Shown here piece by piece: positions 1-4,593 of a stretch of 7,144 nt of DNA. The position numbers were made by a program, and so were the translations under genes. The DNA is from Propionibacteriaceae bacterium (GTDB lineage Bacteria > Actinomycetota > Actinomycetes > Propionibacteriales > Propionibacteriaceae), in assembly GCA_003451975.1 (NCBI GenBank), contig DMIX01000247.1:1-7144 (forward strand), read 5' to 3'. The notes beneath the pieces were generated by a model. The model was not told the DNA's origin and ran no database searches. It saw only the letters and a program-made list of their open reading frames with translations. The number at the start of each line of letters is the position of its first letter. Position 1 is the first letter of the stretch.

Positions 1-631
1 CGCGGAAAGCCTTGAGCCGAATCTGGGCGCGGCGCTTGCCGCGGATTGTGGTTCGGGGAGCCACGACGCGCAGGGTCGTAGCTCGGGTCACCCGCGAAGT
101 GAGAGTGAACCGGCCGGTGCGGTTGGTTTTCGCCGCGGCCACCTTCACCCACTGGCTCCCACTTTTACGCTGCAGAATGACGCGACGAACGCCGTGTTTG
201 GGTAGCGAGTCGGTCAGTACGAATCGCTCTTTCTTGATCGGAACGGCAGGGGCTACCGCTGCCGGGCGAACTTTGGAGGTGCGGGAGACCAATCGAGGGT
301 AGGTCCGTTTCTTGATCTTGATCTGGGGAGCCACGACTCGAAGTCGGGCCACTGTGGAGGTCGTCGACATGGCGAAGGAGTAAGCGCCCTTCGAGGTGGT
401 CTTCGCCCGGGCAACCCGACTCCAGCGGCTGCCGATCTTCTGCTGCAATTCGACCGGACGGGACACGCGTGTGGGGAGCCTGCCCGACACCGAGAACTTC
501 GCTCCGCTGACCGGACGCACCGCGACCTTTGGCGACGTGGACGGAGCCGCCTGAGCTGTTGCGCCGATCGAAACGACGGACATGGTGAGAATCAAGCCAA
601 GCGTCGCCGCAATGGCCCAGAGTTTGCGCAC
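1..631 (-). CDS. Secreted repeat protein, C-terminus cut off by window edge
   Basis: An open frame of 210 codons runs from a GTG at 631 off the left edge without a stop. GAGGGG (637-642) sits 5 nt before the GTG, which fixes the start. Residues 1-28 look like a Sec signal peptide: RK, then a hydrophobic core (about residues 4-24) and a signal peptidase I site ATAQA|A near residue 28. The mature part holds two copies of one beta-rich unit, about residues 46-102 and 137-192. They share the pattern LQ-K-x-GS-x-W-xx-VA-x-AKT, then G-aromatic-x-hydrophobic, ending in LRVVAP. A 13-nt block is identical at 55-67 and 325-337, exactly 90 codons apart, so the repeat arose by duplication. Such Ig/carboxypeptidase-regulatory-like repeats are common in exported actinomycete proteins as spacers or adhesive modules. 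No catalytic motif is visible in the part present. A cell-surface or secreted role is inferred; the specific function is unknown. Confidence 0.85.
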   Translation of the reverse strand, partial: MRKLWAIAATLGLILTMSVVSIGATAQAAPSTSPKVAVRPVSGAKFSVSGRLPTRVSRPVELQQKIGSRWSRVARAKTTSKGAYSFAMSTTSTVARLRVVAPQIKIKKRTYPRLVSRTSKVRPAAVAPAVPIKKERFVLTDSLPKHGVRRVILQRKSGSQWVKVAAAKTNRTGRFTLTSRVTRATTLRVVAPRTTIRGKRRAQIRLKAFR

Positions 632-644
632 TATTTCCCCTCAG

Positions 645-657
645 ATGCTGACAGCAT
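645..657. promoter_or_regulatory. 13-bp palindrome in the leader of the secreted-protein gene
   Basis: ATGCTG-A-CAGCAT is a perfect 6+1+6 dyad lying directly upstream of the Shine-Dalgarno of the secreted-protein gene. Its size and position fit a repressor operator. In RNA it could form a 5-bp stem with a 3-nt loop next to the ribosome site. No regulator is identified. Confidence 0.35.
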
Positions 658-698
658 TCGTCCTTGAAGAGCTGTTGACATCCGATATCGAATCAGAA

Positions 699-724
699 GC
701 GCATGCGCGGGAAAAGTACCCGCG
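699..724. repeat. Overlapping palindrome and hairpin upstream of the secreted-protein gene
   Basis: GCGCATGCGC (699-708) is a perfect 10-bp palindrome. It overlaps a 6-bp inverted repeat, CGCGGG (706-711) and CCCGCG (719-724), with a 7-nt loop. A further 8-bp palindrome, CGATATCG, lies at 683-690. There is no T-run after the stem on either strand, so it is not a typical intrinsic terminator. The rest of 632-918 holds no gene I can support. Confidence 0.4.
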
Positions 725-918
725 AGGGTGACTGAAGAGATGGTGGAAGATGCAATTAAGTCCGGGCGAAAAGGGCGTGGCGAGGCACGTCAGGCCCACG
801 GTGCTCATGCCGCTGTGGTCACGGGCCAGGTGGCCGCCAACGCGGCGCCGAGTACGGGATACGCGGCGCCCCGTTGAGTGCGACGCACTCCGTGATCAAC
901 CCGGCGAGTTTGGCAACC

Positions 919-1350
919 TCAGGTGTGGAGATACTCCAAGAGGTGATTGCGCTCATCGGTCAGTTGGTCGATGCGGTATTTCACGACATCACCCAGGGAG
1001 ACGATTGCTGCGAGCTCTCCGTGCTCGTTGATGACGGGAAGGTGTCGCAGCCGAGAGTAGGTCATGGTGTGTGCGGTGACGTCGATGCCATCGGCTTCCG
1101 TGCAGGTGCTCACGGGGGTCGACATGATGTCGGCAACGGTCTTGGACAGGACGTCGGTGCCGTCGGCGGCGAGGTGGCGCACCACATCGCGTTCGCTGAC
1201 GATCCCGTCCGGTTTCCGGCCGTCGGTAGAGACCACGACGGCACCGATATTGCGCCGACTTAACAGGCCGATGAGTTCGGCTACGGAGGCGCCAGGGTTG
1301 ATGGTCACCACCTCGGAGCCTTTGACACGGATAATGTCTGCGATCTTCAT
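919..1350 (-). CDS. Two-CBS-domain protein
   Basis: This 143-residue protein consists of one CBS (Bateman) pair. CBS1 spans about residues 8-60 and ends in GIVSERDVV (49-57). CBS2 spans about 73-125 and includes RHLPVI (102-107) and IVSLGDVV (116-123). Both keep the S-x-x-D arrangement (S52/D55 and S118/D121) that in this fold often contacts the ribose of adenosine ligands such as AMP, ATP or SAM; ligand binding here is inferred. The C-terminal helix (125-143) is charged and may aid dimerisation. Stand-alone CBS pairs of this length are frequent in actinomycetes and act as soluble energy or redox sensors whose partner is usually unknown. The ATG at 1350 is the first possible start, because an in-frame TAA lies at 1360-1362. 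No Shine-Dalgarno precedes it and a -10 element sits 8 nt upstream, so leaderless translation is likely. The gene is transcribed in the same direction as the sulfotransferase upstream but has its own promoter. Confidence 0.92.
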   Translation of the reverse strand: MKIADIIRVKGSEVVTINPGASVAELIGLLSRRNIGAVVVSTDGRKPDGIVSERDVVRHLAADGTDVLSKTVADIMSTPVSTCTEADGIDVTAHTMTYSRLRHLPVINEHGELAAIVSLGDVVKYRIDQLTDERNHLLEYLHT

Positions 1351-1366
1351 GTCGTGACATTATCCG
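1328..1366. repeat. Perfect 11-bp inverted repeat around the CBS start codon
   Basis: CGGATAATGTC (1328-1338) and its exact reverse complement GACATTATCCG (1356-1366) flank a 17-bp centre that contains the ATG (1348-1350). One arm includes the -10 element. It could be a split operator for autoregulation. If transcription starts further upstream, it would be an mRNA hairpin presenting the start codon in its loop. Confidence 0.6.
1359..1364 (-). promoter_or_regulatory. -10 element for leaderless CBS mRNA
   Basis: On the minus strand GATAAT (5 of 6 matches to TATAAT) ends 8 nt before the ATG at 1350. Transcription would begin at or within about 2 nt of the start codon, giving a leaderless mRNA. 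No good -35 hexamer is seen; CTGTAG at 1381-1386 is the nearest at usual spacing. The element lies inside one arm of the inverted repeat 1328-1366. Confidence 0.55.
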
Positions 1367-1420
1367 CACGTGGCTGATTACTACAGGTGCGACAACTACC
1401 CCCGTCGGCGTGGGTCGGAT

Positions 1421-2167
1421 TCAGAGCGGTGCCCGTCGGGGATAGCCAAACAGCTCATAGTCGTGCGCGTACCGCTCGTACAACAGGGCTCGGTCCTCGT
1501 CGGTGACGGTGGCGTCGCGTGCTGCCAGCGGCTGGCTGTGTGTTGAGACGTTGCGGCGCGGGAGGTGGAGTTTACCGAGGTTCAGGCGTTGGGTGACTTC
1601 TTCGAAATGCTCGTCGAGACTCTCGACTTTCCCGACGTAGTCCACCGCGATGGGCCCTTGTCGTTCCACTGCGAGGTAGCTGGCTTGAGGGGCGAGCAGC
1701 CGTGGCTCGATGCCGTCGGGTGGGCGAAGGAACTCCGAAAATGACGATGTCTTTGTGAAGACCTCCATAGCTGGCCAGCGCCGAGGATCGGAAGCCCGAC
1801 CCGCGGCGGTCAGGTAGAGCCACAGGTGTTTGGGATGCACTTGTTCGCGATGCTCGCAGACATTGCCCAGATAGCGATACCAGGAGAGCATCCGGGCGAT
1901 GGGCTCCCTGACGAAGGCGAAGGTGAAGTAGTCGTTCCACATCTGGGTGCCGATGCGCGAACGTACCTTCCGGCTGCGGGTGTGCTTGCTCAGGCCGTCG
2001 AGATTCCGATGCTGGGGTTGAGTGAAGGATCGAAGCCAGATGTCCGGTGGTGTCTTCAGGACCAGATCTTCGGGGCCCAGGATGGGGGTGAGAGCATCAC
2101 TGACTGCCTCCCCGGCGGTTTTCGGTATGTGGATGAAGATGAACTTGTGCCGATGGGAAATGATCAA
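1421..2167 (-). CDS. Sulfotransferase family protein (Sulfotransfer_2-like)
   Basis: This 248-residue protein has the layout of PAPS-dependent carbohydrate sulfotransferases. The N-terminus reads HKFIFIHIPKTAG (7-19), where IPKTAG is the 5'-phosphosulfate-binding loop with catalytic-type Lys16. Residues 82-100 (FAFVREPIARMLSWYRYL region) form the 3'-phosphate-binding motif with Arg87 and the downstream Ser95. YVGKVESLDEHF (177-188) and the C-terminal RYAHDYELFGY (232-242) are further family landmarks. The expected reaction is transfer of sulfate from PAPS to a hydroxyl of a glycan or glycolipid; the acceptor cannot be read from sequence. No signal peptide is present, so it should be cytosolic. 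The start is a TTG at 2167, the first start after an in-frame TGA at 2198-2200. AGGGGG (2179-2184) is its only Shine-Dalgarno candidate, at a long 11-nt spacing. No glycosyltransferase or PAPS synthesis gene is adjacent, so it looks like a lone accessory gene. Confidence 0.87.
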   Translation of the reverse strand: MIISHRHKFIFIHIPKTAGEAVSDALTPILGPEDLVLKTPPDIWLRSFTQPQHRNLDGLSKHTRSRKVRSRIGTQMWNDYFTFAFVREPIARMLSWYRYLGNVCEHREQVHPKHLWLYLTAAGRASDPRRWPAMEVFTKTSSFSEFLRPPDGIEPRLLAPQASYLAVERQGPIAVDYVGKVESLDEHFEEVTQRLNLGKLHLPRRNVSTHSQPLAARDATVTDEDRALLYERYAHDYELFGYPRRAPL

Positions 2168-2616
2168 GAGTCCACTTGCCCCCTGAAGTGTCAGGATTCA
2201 CCGACGAATCCGATTCGGCTTTCAGGCTAGACAGAGTGCCTGGGCAGAGCCTGTGGTGACTCTGGGCCGATGCTATGGGCGGGGTGGTGGCGGTATCGGT
2301 GAACCGTTGCCGTCAACGAGTGATCCACAGTCGTGAATCGTCTCCAACCTAACCTGACCGGTGTCGATCCGGCCACCCCTGCCGCCAGCCGAAGGCGGAC
2401 GCTGAGGTAGCCCGGTGCTGGCGCGATAGCCGTCATGCAGTTCGAGATTTGGAACGAGCGACAGATTAGCGAGAATTGATCGACGACCTCAGTCGCCGAA
2501 ATCGGGAGAGCCATCTGCGTCCCCAGGATGGCCCACTCGTCGTGGTCGGGCTGGTCGATGTTGAGCAGGCATTGCAGCGCTGGCGGGATCGCCGCACTCG
2601 GTGAGCCCTCCCGCCC
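2168..2616. other. 449-bp gap with coding-like remnant but no supported gene
   Basis: This is the largest gap in the window. On the minus strand, the frame of the HAD gene stays open for 129 codons after its TGA, until a TAG at 2227-2229, but no ATG, GTG or TTG occurs before an internal ATG at 2514. By hand count, 40 codons (2482-2601) in this frame give about 87% GC at position 3, 70% at position 1 and 45% at position 2, a coding-like pattern. On the plus strand, in the same register, a TTG at 2476 opens 42 codons to a TGA at 2604; its TTG overlaps the TGA of a 14-codon ATG frame (2435-2479). Either could be a decayed gene. A weak CCGCC/GGCGG hairpin lies at 2382-2398. No terminator, promoter or RNA gene is recognised. 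Confidence 0.4.
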
Positions 2617-3282
2617 TCACCGTTTCGCCAGCAGTCCTTCGGCCAGCTCAACGGTCAACTCATCCAGATTGTCCAGAATCACATCAGCCGCGCCGAGCAC
2701 TTCGGCAGCCGGCGGGTGGAAATGCGGCGGGACGGCGACCACGATCATGCCTGCGGCCACCGCAGCGCCGATTCCGTTGGTGGAATCCTCCACAGCGATA
2801 CTGCGCCGCGGGTCGGCACCCAGGCGGCGGCACACTTCGAGGTAGACATCTGGGGCGGGTTTTCCGGCACCGTTTAGCTCTTCGGTGGACAGGCTGACCT
2901 CGATCACATCGCCGATCCCTAGCCGCTCGATTCCGGCATCGATCAGGATCCGCGGCGACGAACTCGCCAAACCCAGCCGCCATCGAGTCGCCATCCGACG
3001 AACCGAGGCTATGGCACCGGGCAACACCGGCATTCGGCCCTCGCCAAAGTGCTCTAGCAGCCCGTGGATGGTCCTGGTTGCGCTGTCCTCAGCCGTACCG
3101 GTGAGCCCCACGACCTCGCTGAGGTAGGTCGACCATTCCTGGGTCGACATGCCCATCATCGCCCGGGTGGCACCTTCGGGCCAGGGTCGGCCGTCGGCGG
3201 CTGCCAGCCCGCGACGCACCTCGTCCCACACCGCCTCGGTGTCGGTCAATGTGCCGTCCATGTCGAATACCACCACACTCAT
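2617..3282 (-). CDS. HAD-superfamily hydrolase, subfamily IA (phosphatase or phosphomutase type)
   Basis: With the start at 3282 the protein has 221 residues. All four HAD motifs are present. Motif I is DMDGT with nucleophile Asp7 and acid/base Asp9. Motif II is the Ser run at 107-109 (LASSS). Motif III is Lys141 in GKPAPD. Motif IV is Glu165-Asp166 (VEDSTNG), which holds Mg2+. The helical cap between motifs I and II (about residues 15-85) and the GKPAPDVYLE and VEDS signatures place it with the beta-phosphoglucomutase, 2-deoxyglucose-6-phosphatase and phosphoglycolate phosphatase relatives. It most likely dephosphorylates or isomerises a small sugar phosphate in the cytosol; the exact substrate is not predictable. 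Alternative in-frame ATGs lie at 3291 and 3324. I chose 3282 because it opens right at the first beta-strand and has GACAAT 7 nt upstream, while none of the three has a Shine-Dalgarno. It is divergent from the hydrolase gene. Confidence 0.92.
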   Translation of the reverse strand: MSVVVFDMDGTLTDTEAVWDEVRRGLAAADGRPWPEGATRAMMGMSTQEWSTYLSEVVGLTGTAEDSATRTIHGLLEHFGEGRMPVLPGAIASVRRMATRWRLGLASSSPRILIDAGIERLGIGDVIEVSLSTEELNGAGKPAPDVYLEVCRRLGADPRRSIAVEDSTNGIGAAVAAGMIVVAVPPHFHPPAAEVLGAADVILDNLDELTVELAEGLLAKR

Positions 3283-3289
3283 GCGGCCC

Positions 3290-3295
3290 ATTGTC
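3290..3295 (-). promoter_or_regulatory. Possible -10 element for the HAD gene
   Basis: GACAAT on the minus strand (4 of 6 matches to TATAAT) ends 7 nt before the ATG at 3282, the spacing expected for leaderless transcription. There is no recognisable -35. It overlaps the alternative ATG at 3291, so the two start choices exclude each other. Confidence 0.35.
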
Positions 3296-3337
3296 GCTGG
3301 CTTTGCTTCGAACGGCCGAACCATTCTGCGTGGCGGC

Positions 3338-3343
3338 TAGCAT
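3338..3343 (+). promoter_or_regulatory. -10 element for leaderless hydrolase mRNA
   Basis: TAGCAT (matches TATAAT at positions 1, 2, 5 and 6) ends 7 nt before the GTG at 3351. The only purine-rich stretch, GAGG at 3345-3348, is 2 nt from the GTG and too close to serve as a Shine-Dalgarno. A leaderless transcript is the simplest reading. No clear -35 is seen. Confidence 0.5.
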
Positions 3344-3350
3344 CGAGGCT

Positions 3351-4280
3351 GTGAGAACCGCGACCCGTTCTAGGCTGACCCTCCCGCTGGATCTCAGTCT
3401 GTCCGGACGTCGGCCCACCCTGGAGGTGGTGCGTCACACGTTGCGTCCGGGTGGTGGCTTGGCCAAGTTGGACGCCTTCGTTGCTAGCCCGGAGTATCCG
3501 CGAGGTGTGCTGTTCTACTTTCCTGGCTTCAACACCCCGCTGGGCCACTGGGAGATGGCCAAGTGCCAATATCTGGCCGCTGCGACCGGCCTGCAAGTGG
3601 TGATTACCGAGATTCCTGGCATGAGCCGCTATGGTGCGCCGATTCCGCGGGCAGTCAGGGTCGACATGTTGCACGGCATGGTTTCCTCATGGGCCGATCT
3701 GAATCTGCGCTATGTGGAGGCCGCGTTGGAGGCTGCCGAAATAGCTGATCCAGAACTGGTTCACGTCTTGGGCTATTCCACGGGGTGTTCGCTGGCGACG
3801 GCTGCCTTGCCGACTCTGACCGAGTGGGGGCCGATTCGCGGTCTCAGTCTGGTAGAACCGGTGGCGATCAGCCGCCGCAACATCATGTCCTTGCACGCTC
3901 ACAACATGCTCGACCTGGGGCGGATGCCCGCTGCGTTGGCCACCAATCTCGGCCACGACTGGGTCATGCGCGCCTACAGCGGCGAACGTCGGAATACCCG
4001 CGTGAAGTACGGGCCGGTAGATCTGCTGGCCATCGCGACGGTGCTGGCCAGCGATGATCTGCGTCAGCGCTTGGAAGGCATCGTGGTGCAACGGTGTGCG
4101 TTGGTGCGGGGGGCGAGGAGTTCGCTCTGCCGCCAACGCGACTTCGATCAGGTCGACGCATCCTTGGCCGAGCGCGGAATCCCCGGCCCGACGATCACCG
4201 TGGAGAACCTGGGCCATCAACTGTGGCATTCGTTTCCCACTATTACCGCACTCGCGGGACTAATGCTCACCGAGCCGTGA
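3351..4280 (+). CDS. Alpha/beta-hydrolase-like protein
   Basis: This 309-residue protein has alpha/beta-hydrolase features. YFPGFNTPLGHW (about 56-67) occupies the position of the oxyanion-hole loop after strand 3. GYSTG (141-145) is the nucleophile elbow with Ser143. Asp264 or Asp266, after the strand ALVRGARSS, could be the catalytic acid. His289 in NLGHQLWH is the likely catalytic histidine. The triad looks complete, but the substrate is unknown: an esterase, lipase or thioesterase is possible, and I cannot match it to a named subfamily. No signal peptide or membrane segment is visible, so it is probably cytosolic. The frame is open back to 3249, but the upstream part lies inside the oppositely transcribed HAD gene. 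GTG 3351 is preferred because of the -10 at 3338-3343. The gene is convergent with the zwf-gnd operon, its stop lying 20 bp from the end of the small 4301-4555 gene. Confidence 0.82.
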   Translation: MRTATRSRLTLPLDLSLSGRRPTLEVVRHTLRPGGGLAKLDAFVASPEYPRGVLFYFPGFNTPLGHWEMAKCQYLAAATGLQVVITEIPGMSRYGAPIPRAVRVDMLHGMVSSWADLNLRYVEAALEAAEIADPELVHVLGYSTGCSLATAALPTLTEWGPIRGLSLVEPVAISRRNIMSLHAHNMLDLGRMPAALATNLGHDWVMRAYSGERRNTRVKYGPVDLLAIATVLASDDLRQRLEGIVVQRCALVRGARSSLCRQRDFDQVDASLAERGIPGPTITVENLGHQLWHSFPTITALAGLMLTEP

Positions 4281-4300
4281 CGATGAGTCCCGGCCATCGC

Positions 4301-4555
4301 CTACGAGCGAGGGTCCTGGAGCGGCGCTCGCCGGTGCTGTGGGTCGTTTGCCCCTCTTGATAGCGGGGGGCTTTCTGTGTCTTCGAGCTCGAATGCCCAG
4401 AATGCGACGGTGACCTCGTCTTCGGCGAAAGCGATGGCGTAGCTGGGGCCGTTACCCTCGTCATCGCCAATCCCCACCACCACGCCACTGCGGCCCGCAT
4501 AGTCGGGTAATCGTGGGGTGGAGCCAACGGTGACTGCGTCGTCGTAGGTGAACAA
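4301..4555 (-). CDS. Small Imm31-like protein downstream of gnd
   Basis: This 84-residue protein begins FTYDD and contains YAGRSGVVVGIGDDEG (about 20-35), YAIAFAEDEVTVAFWAFE (about 40-57) and ELEDTE (57-62). The order resembles the Imm31 family of polymorphic-toxin immunity proteins, small mostly-beta domains with a G-x-x-G-hydrophobic strand, a tyrosine-led strand and a final W-x-x-x-E-L-E-x-T motif. The assignment is from memory of the pattern, not a search. The Arg/Pro-rich tail after residue 62 lies outside the domain. I chose TTG at 4555 because GGAAAGG (4562-4568) precedes it by 6 nt and the conserved part starts at once; a TTG at 4579 would add eight residues but lacks a Shine-Dalgarno. 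The gap to the gnd stop is 38 bp, so it is probably co-transcribed with zwf-gnd. No toxin gene is near. It may be a domesticated immunity domain or simply a small cytosolic protein of unknown role. Confidence 0.6.
   Translation of the reverse strand: MFTYDDAVTVGSTPRLPDYAGRSGVVVGIGDDEGNGPSYAIAFAEDEVTVAFWAFELEDTESPPLSRGANDPQHRRAPLQDPRS
4350..4376 (+). terminator. Probable intrinsic terminator of the hydrolase gene
   Basis: GCCCCTC (4350-4356) can pair with GGGGGGC (4365-4371), giving seven base pairs including one G-U, with an 8-nt loop. TTTCT follows on the plus strand. It lies 70 nt after the hydrolase stop and inside the 3' part of the convergent small gene, where it encodes the non-conserved tail. 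The T-run is short and interrupted, so termination may be partial. Confidence 0.45.
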
Positions 4556-4593
4556 AGCTGGCCTTTCCGTTGGTATCAAGTGGCGTTTGGGCG

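Noticed and set aside
641..808. 55-codon ATG frame on the minus strand ending just before the secreted-protein Shine-Dalgarno
   Set aside because: No Shine-Dalgarno, mixed third-position bases, many Ser and Cys residues, and it overlaps the palindrome cluster. It looks like a chance frame.
819..945. Coding-like minus-strand frame overlapping and following the CBS stop (reads ...EVAKLAGLITECVALNG...)
   Set aside because: It has no good start codon and would need a frameshift from the CBS gene, whose own end is typical for the family. It may be a remnant but is too short to support.
874..1263. 129-codon plus-strand open frame opposite the CBS gene
   Set aside because: It is a shadow of the CBS coding strand; the CBS protein has clear family motifs and this one has none.
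1826..2230. 134-codon plus-strand open frame opposite the sulfotransferase
   Set aside because: It mirrors the sulfotransferase codons and shows no recognisable domain or ribosome site.
2321..2329. TGATCCACA, one mismatch from a DnaA box
   Set aside because: A single isolated near-match without further boxes, AT-rich DNA or dnaA/dnaN genes does not support an origin.
2227..2514. 95-codon minus-strand frame with ATG at 2514
   Set aside because: The ATG is internal to a longer open stretch, lacks a Shine-Dalgarno, and the latter half is Arg/His-rich with weaker codon bias. Described as a remnant instead of a gene.
3249..3350. 34-residue N-terminal extension of the hydrolase
   Set aside because: It would overlap the 5' end of the divergent HAD gene, has no ribosome site, and the sequence is unlike a structured domain or signal peptide.
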